Of a DNA stretch of 64,000 bases, positions 1 to 7,958 are shown piece after piece. The notes under the pieces are model-generated. The model was not told the origin of the DNA. It was given only the letters and a program-made list of their open reading frames with translations, and did not search any database. The stretch is from an uncultured Bacteroidales bacterium. Lineage in GTDB: Bacteria > Bacteroidota > Bacteroidia > Bacteroidales > UBA932. The stretch is from assembly GCA_944323785.1 (NCBI GenBank), contig CALUTU010000012.1, forward strand, positions 1 to 64,000. Reading direction: 5' to 3'. The position numbers and the translations under genes were made by a program. Each line of letters begins with the position of its first letter. The first letter of the stretch is position 1.

Positions 1-201
1 ATAGCAGCCCCGGTCATCCGCATGGCGGTAAAGAACCGGCTCAACTGGATAACCGGTACGGTAGCCGTTGCCGCCACAGTTCTCATCGCATTCCTAAAGA
101 TATCCCCCATCTGGATCATAATAACAGCCATCTTCGGCGGCCTGATGATGGCCTTCAGCCGGCAGGACAGGCACAATCATAAAAAGGAGGCGGAGAAATG
201 A
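1..201 (+). CDS. Chromate-type transporter, first subunit (5' partial)
   Basis: The reading frame is open from the window edge and ends with TGA at 199-201, so only the C-terminal 66 residues are present. They hold two hydrophobic stretches (around TGTVAVAATVLIAF and PIWIIITAIFGGLMMAF) and a short charged cytoplasmic tail rich in His and Lys. The stop overlaps the start of the next gene in an ATGA junction, the usual arrangement for the two half-length ChrA-family proteins that together form one CHR transporter. The identity comes mainly from that neighbour; this fragment alone would be called only a membrane protein. The substrate (chromate, sulfate or another anion) cannot be told from sequence. 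Confidence 0.7.
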   Translation: MAAPVIRMAVKNRLNWITGTVAVAATVLIAFLKISPIWIIITAIFGGLMMAFSRQDRHNHKKEAEK

Positions 202-746
202 TATTCCTTCAGCTCTTCTGCACTTTTTTTATAATAGGCGCGTTCACATTCGGGGGAGGGTATGCGATGCTGTCCCTGATTCAGAACCAGGTAGTGACCG
301 TACATCAGTGGCTCACCCCGGAGGAGTTCACCGACATCGTGGCCATATCCCAGATGTCCCCGGGTCCGATAGGCATCAACAGCGCGACCTACATCGGCTA
401 CTCCGTGCCCCATGCCATGGGATTCAGTCCAGCCATAAGCGTACTTGGCTCGCTGACGGCGACCATAGCGGTAGTCCTGCCCTCATACCTGCTGGTACTG
501 TGGATCTGCATCCTCTTCGAGAGATTCAAGAACAATCCCTGGTTTGCGTCCATCCTGAAAATAATGCGACCGGTCACGATAGGCATGATCGCCGCGGCGG
601 CCATCATTCTTATCACCCCATACAATTTCATAGACTGGTGGAGCTGGGCCCTGTTCGCAGCGGCCTTCATCGCCCTGCTGCTGAAAGCCAACCCCATCTG
701 GATCATCATTGCGGCAGGAGGAGCCGGATACCTCATATACGGCTGA
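198..746 (+). CDS. Chromate transporter family protein, second subunit
   Basis: 182-residue integral membrane protein of the short-chain CHR (ChrA half) family. Near the N-terminus lies the family hallmark FGGGYAMLSLIQ (residues about 17-28), followed by the conserved SQMSPGPIGINSATYIGY stretch (about 51-68). Three or four strongly hydrophobic segments follow. Short CHR proteins work as pairs, and this gene starts inside the stop codon of the other half (ATGA overlap), so translation is probably coupled. Long CHR proteins export chromate; the role of paired short forms in anaerobic Bacteroidales is less certain and may concern another oxyanion. The gene ends just before a hairpin. Confidence 0.85.
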   Translation: MIFLQLFCTFFIIGAFTFGGGYAMLSLIQNQVVTVHQWLTPEEFTDIVAISQMSPGPIGINSATYIGYSVPHAMGFSPAISVLGSLTATIAVVLPSYLLVLWICILFERFKNNPWFASILKIMRPVTIGMIAAAAIILITPYNFIDWWSWALFAAAFIALLLKANPIWIIIAAGGAGYLIYG

Positions 747-749
747 GGA

Positions 750-776
750 TGACGCAAAAAGTACCCTTTTGCGTCA
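750..776 (+). terminator. Hairpin terminator after the chromate transporter pair
   Basis: Perfect 10-bp stem TGACGCAAAA / TTTTGCGTCA at 750-759 and 767-776 with a 7-base loop. It starts four bases after the transporter stop. The A/T side of the stem stands in for a U-run; there is no long T-tract afterwards, so strength is uncertain. Confidence 0.6.
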
Positions 777-807
777 CCCTCCTGTAGGACTTTTCAATAA
801 TTGTCCT

Positions 808-826
808 TAACTTTGAATGTTCATTC
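808..826 (+). promoter_or_regulatory. Likely promoter of the galactan operon with small palindrome
   Basis: TAACTTTG at 808-815 fits the Bacteroidetes -7 box TAnnTTTG. It runs into GAATGTTCATTC (815-826), an inverted repeat of two 5-base arms around TT that could be an operator or part of the transcript start. No clear -33 TTG lies at the right distance. The first gene starts at 844, giving a leader of roughly 20 bases. Confidence 0.45.
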
Positions 827-843
827 AAAAATAAAGGGCAGAC

Positions 844-1941
844 ATGAAACGATTTTCCTATTACTGCATATTGACAGCTGCCGCTGCCATTCTGGCTGCA
901 TCCTGCAACAACAAAAGCCCGCAGACACCGACTGAGCCGGATACTACGTCGGCATTCGCCAAAGGAGCGGATATAAGCTGGACTACCGAGATGGAACGGG
1001 ACGGAATAAGATTCAAGACCGCTGACGGTGTTGAAATGGAGTGTACAGCCCTAATGAAAGAACTTGGGCTGGATGCCATAAGGCTGAGAGTGTGGGTTGA
1101 TCCGCAGGAAGGCTGGTGCGGAAAGGAAGACGTGCTGGTCAAGGCCAGGAGAGCCCAGGAACTGGGAATGCGACTTATGATAGATTTCCACTACAGTGAC
1201 TGGTGGGCCGATCCGCAGCAGCAGAACAAGCCTGCCGCATGGGCAGACTACGATCTTGATGCTCTTTGCGAAGCCGTAAGCAGCCACACGTCAGATGTAC
1301 TCACAGCATTAAAGGATGAAGGCATCACCCCCGAATGGGTGCAGGTAGGCAACGAGACTTCCAACGGGATGCTCTGGGACACCGGCAAGGCCGATGTCAG
1401 CATGGAATCTTATACGAGACTGACCAATGCCGGATACGATGCGGTCAAGTCCGTCTTTCCCGAAGCGAAAGTGATCGTACATCTGGACCATGGAGACAAT
1501 CCGGATCTGTATGAATGGATATTCGGCGGTCTTAAGGCCAACGGCGGAAAATGGGATATGATCGGCATGTCCGTATACCCCGAATATTATGTGGCCGACG
1601 GACATTATGACGACGGAGACTACAAGGCTGTCGTTGACGCGGTCATATCGAACATCACCTCCCTGTATCTGAAATACGGGACGCCGTGCATGATCTGCGA
1701 GGCCGGTATGTCCTGGAACAGGCCTGACGAATCCTACGCTTTCCTGTCCTACCTGATAGAACGGACAAGCGGGCTCAATCTGGGGGCCTGCGCCGGAGTA
1801 TTCTACTGGGAGCCGCAGACCAACCCGGCCTGGACATCACAGATCTATCAACAGTTGGGATGGAACTCATACGACCAGGGAGCTTTTGACGACAATTTCC
1901 GGCCGACCAAGGCCCTGGATGCTTTCAAAGATCAAGAATAA
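844..1941 (+). CDS. GH53 arabinogalactan endo-beta-1,4-galactanase, lipoprotein
   Basis: 365 residues. A lipoprotein signal peptide ends in LAAS-C, with the lipidated Cys at 21, so the enzyme is membrane-anchored, probably in the outer membrane. The rest is one GH53 (alpha/beta)8 barrel: KGADISW at about 40-46, LRVWVDP near 81, the acid/base Glu171 in VQVGNETSNG and the nucleophile Glu286 in MICEAG, both in the expected places. The family cuts beta-1,4-galactan side chains of pectin (type I arabinogalactan). The next three genes follow with gaps of 11, 19 and 3 bases, so this endo-enzyme probably starts a pathway that hands oligosaccharides to the GH2 enzyme and galactose to GalM and GalK. 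Confidence 0.93.
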   Translation: MKRFSYYCILTAAAAILAASCNNKSPQTPTEPDTTSAFAKGADISWTTEMERDGIRFKTADGVEMECTALMKELGLDAIRLRVWVDPQEGWCGKEDVLVKARRAQELGMRLMIDFHYSDWWADPQQQNKPAAWADYDLDALCEAVSSHTSDVLTALKDEGITPEWVQVGNETSNGMLWDTGKADVSMESYTRLTNAGYDAVKSVFPEAKVIVHLDHGDNPDLYEWIFGGLKANGGKWDMIGMSVYPEYYVADGHYDDGDYKAVVDAVISNITSLYLKYGTPCMICEAGMSWNRPDESYAFLSYLIERTSGLNLGACAGVFYWEPQTNPAWTSQIYQQLGWNSYDQGAFDDNFRPTKALDAFKDQE

Positions 1942-1952
1942 ACTATTTGAAA

Positions 1953-4493
1953 ATGAATACAGCCAACATTATCATCAAGACTGCGCTGGCTCTGTCAGTG
2001 ATGACAGCAGGCGCCGTGACCTCAGTCTACGCCGACACAGACGGGGATGTGAGAAGAGTTATCCTTCTGGACGAAGGATGGAAATTCGGTAAGGGCGAGA
2101 ATCCCGCACAATGGGAGGACGTCACCATTCCGCACGACTGGGCCATCTACGGCCCGTTTGACCGGGAAAACGACATTCAGACCATCGCCGTAGTTCAGAA
2201 CGGAGAGGAGACAGCCTCCGTCAAGACAGGACGCACAGGAGGGCTCCCTTACGTGGGGGTCGGCTGGTATGTCCGCAATCTGGATGTCGATATGGAGCAA
2301 AGCGCATCCTCCTATTACTGCAAGAGACGGGCTACGCTGGTATTTGACGGAGCCATGAGCGAGGCCAGGGTCTACGTCAACGGCCATGAGGCCATCTTCT
2401 GGCCCTACGGCTACAACTCCTTCTACTGCGACATCACTCCGTATCTGACTGAGGACGGAAAAAACAACGAACTGAAAGTCAGACTGGAGAACAAGCCTCA
2501 GTCATCGCGGTGGTATCCCGGAGCCGGTCTTTACAGAAACGTCTGGCTCATCGAGACCAATGAGGCCCACATACCCGTATGGGGCACGACCGTCACCACG
2601 GAGCTCAACGGGGCCGGAGACACAGCGACTGTTAGACTGGCAACAGAAGTGGAAGGCATACCTGACGGATTCGACATGCAGCTGTCCACTACGATATACG
2701 ACCGCGACAGCAAAGTCGTAGCCGGTTCCGGAGACTGCACCCTCATATCAGATGACGGGGACGGGCTGGTAAAAGCCGAGCAGACATTCCGCATAACCGA
2801 CCCGGAACTGTGGTCACCCGAAACACCCAGCCTGTACAAAGCCGAGACAAGGGTAATCATATACCCTACTCCGCCGGAGTTCAAGCCGGGGGAGCAAAGA
2901 TACGTCCAAGCCAGGAAAGAACTTTGCGACACTTACACCACCACATTCGGTATCAGGACGATAGAAGTCCGTCCCGAAACCGGGTTCTACCTCAACGGAC
3001 AGAACCGCAAGTTCAAGGGAGTCTGCCTGCACCACGACCTCGGCCCGCTCGGAGCCGCCGTCAACCGCTCCGCCCTGCGGCACCAGCTCACCATGCTCAA
3101 GGACATGGGCTGCGATGCCATCCGCACCACACACAACATGCCGGCACCCGAGCTTATACAGCTCTGCGACGAGATGGGCTTCATGGTTGTCGTGGAGAAT
3201 TTCGACGAGTGGAACGAGGCTAAATGCCTGAACGGCTATCACCGGTTCTTCGACGAATGGGCCGAAAAAGACATGGTCAATATGATACGCCATTACCGCA
3301 ACAATCCTTCCGTGGTGATGTGGAGCATCGGCAACGAGGTACCCTCCCAATGGTCACCGGAAGGAGTTGAAGTAGCCCGTTTCCTGCAGGACATCTGCCA
3401 TAGGGAAGACCCCACCAGACCAGTCACATGCGGCATGGACCAGATAGACGCAGTGCTGTCCAACGGATTTGCCGCCGTACTGGACGTTCCCGGATTCAAC
3501 TACCGCACTTTCAAATATCTGGAAGGATACAACACATTGCCGCAGAAAATGATTTTAGGCAGCGAGACCTCCTCGACCGTCAGTTCCAGGGGCATTTATC
3601 ATTTTCCCGTAGAGAAAAAGCACACCGCCCTCTACGAAGACCACCAGAGTTCCTCCTACGACCTCGAATACTGCTCATGGTCCAATATTCCGGACGAGGA
3701 CCTGGCTCTGGCAGAGGATTATCCCTGGACCATGGGACAGTTCGTCTGGACCGGATTCGACTATCTGGGCGAACCCACCCCCTACGACACCGACGCATGG
3801 CCCAACCACAGTTCGATGTTCGGGATTATCGACCTGGCCTCCATACCCAAGGACCGCTACTGGCTCTACCGCAGCATATGGAATGAGGACAGTCCCACCC
3901 TGCACATTCTGCCCCATTGGAACTGGGAGGGACGCGAAGGCGTCACAACTCCGGTATTCGTATACACATCCTACCCTAAAGCCGAATTATTTATCAATGG
4001 TAAAAGCATGGGGTTCAGGGAGAAAGGCGATGAAGACCTGCTGTCGCGCTACCGTCTGATATGGGATGACGTGCGCTATGAACCCGGTGAGATTACGGTC
4101 ATCGCCTACGATGAGAACAATTTTGAAACCGAACGGAAGACCATACGCACCGCCGGCAAGCCGTACAGGATAGAGCTCGTACCGTCCAGGGACAGCCTTA
4201 CCGCTGACGGCAAGGATCTGCTGTACGTAACTGTACGCATCGTGGACCGCGACGGCAACCTCTGCCCGCTGGACACCCGGAAAGTACATTTTGAGGTGTC
4301 CGGAGCGGGACAGTTCAGGGCCGTGGCCAACGGAGACCCTACCTGCCTGGAGCCTTTCCACGTTCCTGAGATGAGCGCATTCAGCGGACAGCTCACCGTC
4401 ATCATCCAGAGCGACAGGACTCCCGGTCCGATAACCTTGACTGCCAAGGCCAAAGGTCTGAAGAAGGCCGTACTTGAGACTATTTCCAGATAA
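1953..4493 (+). CDS. GH2 family beta-galactosidase, exported
   Basis: 846 residues from the ATG at 1953; an in-frame TTG two codons upstream is a less likely start. An N-terminal signal peptide ends near VYADTDG, so the protein is probably periplasmic. Domain order is that of GH2: jelly-roll sugar-binding domain (about 30-220), Ig-like domain, TIM barrel with acid/base Glu462 in WSIGNEVPS and nucleophile Glu538 in MILGSETSS, then C-terminal Ig-like domains (DUF4982-like region with FVYTSYPKAELFINGKS). GH2 includes beta-galactosidases, mannosidases and glucuronidases; the galactanase and galactokinase on either side make beta-galactosidase the best reading. Role: release of galactose from galacto-oligosaccharides made by GH53. 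Confidence 0.88.
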   Translation: MNTANIIIKTALALSVMTAGAVTSVYADTDGDVRRVILLDEGWKFGKGENPAQWEDVTIPHDWAIYGPFDRENDIQTIAVVQNGEETASVKTGRTGGLPYVGVGWYVRNLDVDMEQSASSYYCKRRATLVFDGAMSEARVYVNGHEAIFWPYGYNSFYCDITPYLTEDGKNNELKVRLENKPQSSRWYPGAGLYRNVWLIETNEAHIPVWGTTVTTELNGAGDTATVRLATEVEGIPDGFDMQLSTTIYDRDSKVVAGSGDCTLISDDGDGLVKAEQTFRITDPELWSPETPSLYKAETRVIIYPTPPEFKPGEQRYVQARKELCDTYTTTFGIRTIEVRPETGFYLNGQNRKFKGVCLHHDLGPLGAAVNRSALRHQLTMLKDMGCDAIRTTHNMPAPELIQLCDEMGFMVVVENFDEWNEAKCLNGYHRFFDEWAEKDMVNMIRHYRNNPSVVMWSIGNEVPSQWSPEGVEVARFLQDICHREDPTRPVTCGMDQIDAVLSNGFAAVLDVPGFNYRTFKYLEGYNTLPQKMILGSETSSTVSSRGIYHFPVEKKHTALYEDHQSSSYDLEYCSWSNIPDEDLALAEDYPWTMGQFVWTGFDYLGEPTPYDTDAWPNHSSMFGIIDLASIPKDRYWLYRSIWNEDSPTLHILPHWNWEGREGVTTPVFVYTSYPKAELFINGKSMGFREKGDEDLLSRYRLIWDDVRYEPGEITVIAYDENNFETERKTIRTAGKPYRIELVPSRDSLTADGKDLLYVTVRIVDRDGNLCPLDTRKVHFEVSGAGQFRAVANGDPTCLEPFHVPEMSAFSGQLTVIIQSDRTPGPITLTAKAKGLKKAVLETISR

Positions 4494-4512
4494 TTGACAA
4501 AAACACTGAGAT

Positions 4513-5667
4513 ATGATGAGAGAAAAGATTCACGAACAGTTTCAGAAGCATTTCGGAGGCTCTGGTGAGTTTTACGCCTCTGCCGGAAGAATCAACCTGA
4601 TAGGTGAGCACACCGACTACAACGGCGGATTCGTGTTCCCGGGAGCCATTGACAAGGGCATGATGGCCGAAATACGCCTCAACGGCACTGACCGGGTACG
4701 GGTATATTCCGTAGACTTGGAAGATTCGGCGGAGTTCGGCTTCAGAGAAGAGGACGCGCCCTCTGCATCCTGGGCCAGGTACATATTCGGAGTCTGCATG
4801 GAGACCATCAAATACCGCGGGCCGCTGCTGAAAGGATTTGACGCGGTGTTCGCCGGAGATGTTCCGCTCGGAGCGGGAATGTCTTCTTCTGCGGCTCTGG
4901 AAAGCACATTTGCGTTTGCCTTGAACGATATGCTGGAACTGGGCATCGACAAGTTCGAACTGGCCCGCATCGGCCAGAGCACCGAGCACAACTACTGCGG
5001 AGTCAACTGCGGCATCATGGACCAGTTCGCATCCATTTTCGGCAAGGCCGGCAGCCTCATCCGTCTGGACTGCCGCTCAATGGAATACAAATACTTCCCT
5101 TTCCATCCAAAGGGATACCGTCTCGTGCTGCTTGACTCGGTGGTCAAACATGAGCTGGCATCGTCGGCCTACAACAGGCGCCGCGCCTCCTGCGAGACTG
5201 TAGTGGCTGCTGTAAAGGCCGCCGGACATCCTTCGGTAGAGTACCTGCGCGATGTGGATATGGCCATGCTTGCTGAAGTTAAAGGCAAAGTGTCCGACGA
5301 GGACTATATGAGGGCCGAATATGTGATAGAGGAGATTCAGAGAGTCCTGGATGTGTGCGATGCCTTGGAGCGGGACGACTATGAGACTGTGGGCGCGAAG
5401 ATGTACGAGACCCATCACGGCATGAGCAGACTCTATGAGGTAAGCTGTCCGGAACTGGACTTCCTCAACGACCTGGCCCGTGAGTGCGGAGTGACCGGCT
5501 CGAGAGTCATGGGCGGAGGTTTCGGCGGCTGCACCATCAACCTGGTCAAGGACAGCCTTTACGACGAGTTCATAGCAAAGGCCGTCAGAGAGTACGCCGC
5601 CCGATTCGGTCATGATCCAAAAGTATATCCTGTGGTCATCAGTGACGGTGCCCGTAAACTCGAATAA
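4513..5667 (+). CDS. galK: Galactokinase
   Basis: 384 residues, typical length. Phosphorylates alpha-D-galactose at C1 with ATP, the entry step of the Leloir pathway, in the cytoplasm. The galactokinase signature GRINLIGEHTDYNGG lies at about 25-39, the GHMP glycine-rich ATP loop PLGAGMSSSAALE at about 118-130, the catalytic Asp at 170 in NCGIMDQF, and the third GHMP motif MGGGFGGCTINLV near the C-terminus. The gene starts with two adjacent ATGs (4513 and 4516); either may be used. It is third in the galactan operon. No galT or galE is in the window, so the rest of the Leloir pathway must be elsewhere. Confidence 0.96.
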   Translation: MMREKIHEQFQKHFGGSGEFYASAGRINLIGEHTDYNGGFVFPGAIDKGMMAEIRLNGTDRVRVYSVDLEDSAEFGFREEDAPSASWARYIFGVCMETIKYRGPLLKGFDAVFAGDVPLGAGMSSSAALESTFAFALNDMLELGIDKFELARIGQSTEHNYCGVNCGIMDQFASIFGKAGSLIRLDCRSMEYKYFPFHPKGYRLVLLDSVVKHELASSAYNRRRASCETVVAAVKAAGHPSVEYLRDVDMAMLAEVKGKVSDEDYMRAEYVIEEIQRVLDVCDALERDDYETVGAKMYETHHGMSRLYEVSCPELDFLNDLARECGVTGSRVMGGGFGGCTINLVKDSLYDEFIAKAVREYAARFGHDPKVYPVVISDGARKLE

Positions 5668-5670
5668 GCC

Positions 5671-6720
5671 ATGATACACCTTATCAATAAATCCGGAGCG
5701 TCGGTGATGCTCACCGAAAGGGGCGCCGGCATAGTGTCGGTGGTCGTCCCCGACAGGAACGGAGTCATGGGCGACGTGGTGCTGGGCTATAGGGACGAGG
5801 CGAGCTATCTCGGCGACGGCCCGTGCATGGGGAAGATTCCCGGCAGGTATGCCAACCGCATCGCCGGAGGCCGGTTCTGCCTGGACGGCAAATGGTTTAA
5901 CCTGGTGAAGAATCACCCTGAATACCAACTGCACGGAGGACCGGACGGTTTCGCCAACCGGATGTGGAAAGTGCTGCGGTCATCGGATACCCAGGTGCTG
6001 TTCGCATTAGACAGTCCGGACGGCGACCAGGGCTATCCCGGCGCCCTGCATGTGGAGGCTCTGTACTCCTGGAAGGACGACAACTCGCTCCGCCTGGAGA
6101 TTACGGCCACTACCGACGCTCCTACGGTTATCAACCTGACCAATCATACTTACTGGAACCTCGACGGCGAGGACTGCGGCTGCATTTTCGACCACGTACT
6201 GAAACTCAACGCTTCCCGCTGGCTGGCCACCTCGGAGGCCCTTATCCCCACCGGTGAGTTCGCTCCCGTGGATGGCACGCCGATGGACTTCCGCACAGCC
6301 AAGCCCATCGGCCGCGACATCAAGGCCGACTTCCCGGCCCTGAAATACGGCAAGGGCTACGACAACTGCTGGGTACTCGACGAAGAACAGGATATGGGCA
6401 ATCCCGACACAGATGAACCGGGCAAAGAGCCTGGCCGAAAAATGTCCGGACTGAAACTGGGAGCGGAACTCAGCTCCGCCGTATCGGGCCGCCGTCTGGA
6501 GGTCTGGACTGACCAGCCCGGAGTGCAGGTCTACACCGGCAACTGGCTGGACGGCTCACCCGTCAGCAAGTCCGACCACAGCTATCACGACTACGACGGC
6601 GTGGCCATCGAGTGCCAAGACCTACCCGATGCGCCCAACCACCCGGCCTTCCCCTCCACGGAACTCCGCCCCGGCCAGACCTACCGCCGCACCATCATCT
6701 TCCGGCTCTCCACCGACTGA
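5671..6720 (+). CDS. galM: Aldose 1-epimerase (galactose mutarotase)
   Basis: 349 residues, full length. Interconverts beta- and alpha-galactose; beta-galactosidases release the beta anomer while GalK uses the alpha anomer, so the enzyme links its two upstream neighbours. Visible motifs: NRIAGGRF near 62-69, YQLHGGPDGFANRMW around 85-99, NLTNHTYWNLDG with the catalytic His159, and the catalytic base Glu314 in VAIECQDLPDAPN. It starts three bases after galK stops, so they are surely co-transcribed. No signal peptide, so cytoplasmic. It is the last gene of the operon before a repeat-rich gap. Confidence 0.94.
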   Translation: MIHLINKSGASVMLTERGAGIVSVVVPDRNGVMGDVVLGYRDEASYLGDGPCMGKIPGRYANRIAGGRFCLDGKWFNLVKNHPEYQLHGGPDGFANRMWKVLRSSDTQVLFALDSPDGDQGYPGALHVEALYSWKDDNSLRLEITATTDAPTVINLTNHTYWNLDGEDCGCIFDHVLKLNASRWLATSEALIPTGEFAPVDGTPMDFRTAKPIGRDIKADFPALKYGKGYDNCWVLDEEQDMGNPDTDEPGKEPGRKMSGLKLGAELSSAVSGRRLEVWTDQPGVQVYTGNWLDGSPVSKSDHSYHDYDGVAIECQDLPDAPNHPAFPSTELRPGQTYRRTIIFRLSTD

Positions 6721-6753
6721 CCCATCCACTGCACTTTCCCGTCCGAAGGCATC

Positions 6754-6859
6754 GTAAACGTAATGCTCCTGAAAAGACCAGGCCCTCCCACCGCTGCGCG
6801 GCGGGCCCCGTCCCTCTAGTGCCGAGGGCGGCAAGTCTTTTCAGGAGCATTACGTTTAC
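6754..6859. repeat. 106-bp element with perfect 25-bp inverted arms
   Basis: The 25 bases at 6754-6778 are the exact reverse complement of 6835-6859. The 56-base centre is GC-rich and can form two smaller hairpins: CCGC-TGC-GCGG around 6792-6802, and CCCTC...GAGGG (about 6812-6828) extended by flanking CCG/CGG. The shape fits a small non-autonomous mobile element (MITE-like) or a strong bidirectional terminator or structured RNA. It lies 33 bases after galM. No target-site duplication is obvious. No second copy was noticed in this window. Confidence 0.7.
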
Positions 6860-6871
6860 AAGAACTTCTGA

Positions 6872-7048
6872 CCTATCCTCGGTACAAATCAGTCAACATC
6901 CTGAAACTCAGTACACAAGCCAAAATAGAGAGAGGATAGGGGTGGCGGTTTTTGGCTTTTTTAGCCGATTTTGCCCACCCCTATCCTCCAGCCTATTTAC
7001 CCAATTAACTATCATTCAACGTATTAACTTCCAGCAGCGCAGGATAGG
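6872..7048. repeat. Cluster of CCTATCCTC / GAGGATAGG motifs with a 14-bp hairpin
   Basis: The 9-mer CCTATCCTC occurs at 6872-6880 and 6980-6988, its complement GAGGATAGG at 6932-6940, and AGGATAGG again at 7041-7048. The two middle copies form a perfect 14-bp inverted repeat (6932-6945 with 6975-6988) whose loop contains a second small stem GGCT/AGCC around T-runs. It could be a terminator, a binding-site array or a remnant of the same kind of element as its neighbour. Confidence 0.55.
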
Positions 7049-7126
7049 TGTCGTAATCAGGCCTGAGCGGCTGTCCACGCCGTCAAGCCACGCTGCGGCG
7101 GATACTGCGGGACGGAACTGAAAGGA

Positions 7127-7873
7127 ATGTACTGCCACCGCTGCGGACAGTATGCGCTGGATGTGGAGCAGCCTTTCTGGAAATACATCACGCAGTATTT
7201 TGAAAACGCATACTCATTTGACAATAAGATATGGATCACGCTGTGGATGCTGTTCCGCCGGCCTGGGTTTCTCACCACGGAATTCAACGCCGGCAAGATA
7301 GTCTCGTACGTCCATCCGATGAAGCTCCTGATGTTTATCTCCCTGCTGTTCTTTCTGTTCTTTTTCATCATGGTAGGAAAGGAACTGGACACCCTCAAGG
7401 TGGCAATGGACAACATAAACGATACCTCGTTTACGGACATCAAGGCACTGAACAATCAAAAGGACATAATTTTCAGCACCTTCCTAGGAGAGGCCAGTAA
7501 ATGGACTCCTATCCTGGTACTGCTTCTGACTCCTTTTATGGCCCTACTGTGCAGGATATTTTATCACAGACGCCGGATCAGTTACATGGGCAACTTCGTA
7601 TTCGTACTGCATCTGACCAGTCTCTCATTCATCGTCCTTACCGCTTTCATCCTCCTGTGTACATACCTGCCGGACCAAGGCCGGATATGGTCCTGGCTGT
7701 TCGTGCTGTACATGCTATTCTACACCACGGTCGCCTCACACAGAGTCTACCCAGGCACAGGCTGGGTAAAAAGTGCGGTCAAGTCGCTGCTTATGTGGTT
7801 CATCTTTCTGATAGTGATATCAATAGCCCTCCTCATACTCACAATCATAATCGCTGCCGGAATCGATATATGA
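7127..7873 (+). CDS. DUF3667 membrane protein, 5' end uncertain
   Basis: 248 residues from the first ATG. It opens with YCHRCGQYALD, the second half of the zinc ribbon typical of DUF3667 proteins, then has about five hydrophobic helices (around residues 65-85, 125-145, 152-175, 185-200, 218-245). Function is unknown. Just upstream and in frame, 7067-7126 encodes a plausible first half of the ribbon (CGGYCGTELKG), but that stretch has no ATG, GTG or TTG and is closed by TGA at 7064. Either the gene starts at 7127 with half a zinc finger, or its 5' end has decayed or been displaced by the repeats in front of it. Confidence 0.65.
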   Translation: MYCHRCGQYALDVEQPFWKYITQYFENAYSFDNKIWITLWMLFRRPGFLTTEFNAGKIVSYVHPMKLLMFISLLFFLFFFIMVGKELDTLKVAMDNINDTSFTDIKALNNQKDIIFSTFLGEASKWTPILVLLLTPFMALLCRIFYHRRRISYMGNFVFVLHLTSLSFIVLTAFILLCTYLPDQGRIWSWLFVLYMLFYTTVASHRVYPGTGWVKSAVKSLLMWFIFLIVISIALLILTIIIAAGIDI

Positions 7874-7927
7874 ACAGACTTCAGACTCTTTTAACAGCCG
7901 TCGGGAACATCTCTCAAAGATTTTCCG

Positions 7928-7935
7928 TAAGTTTG
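7928..7935 (+). promoter_or_regulatory. Putative -7 promoter box for the SDR-VOC pair
   Basis: TAAGTTTG matches TAnnTTTG and lies 23 bases before the SDR start codon. No good -33 element is visible at 19-21 bases upstream, so this rests on one box and its position. Confidence 0.4.
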
Positions 7936-7958
7936 TAGGTTGAAATAAGTAAACGGAT

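Larger units (their letters stand above)
6721..7126. other. 406-base gap without a clear gene, rich in inverted repeats
   Basis: No frame here has convincing coding content; the one long open frame (6612-7121) runs out of galM in another register and is Pro/His/Arg-rich. The gap holds two structured blocks described separately (6754-6859 and 6872-7048). Its last 60 bases (7067-7126) read in frame with the next gene as a zinc-ribbon-like piece. No tRNA or known riboswitch was recognised. Confidence 0.7.

Noticed and set aside
6612..7121. Open frame of 169 codons between galM and the DUF3667 gene
   Set aside because: It overlaps the end of galM in another register, is rich in Pro/Arg/His, and runs through both inverted-repeat blocks; no homology is recognisable.
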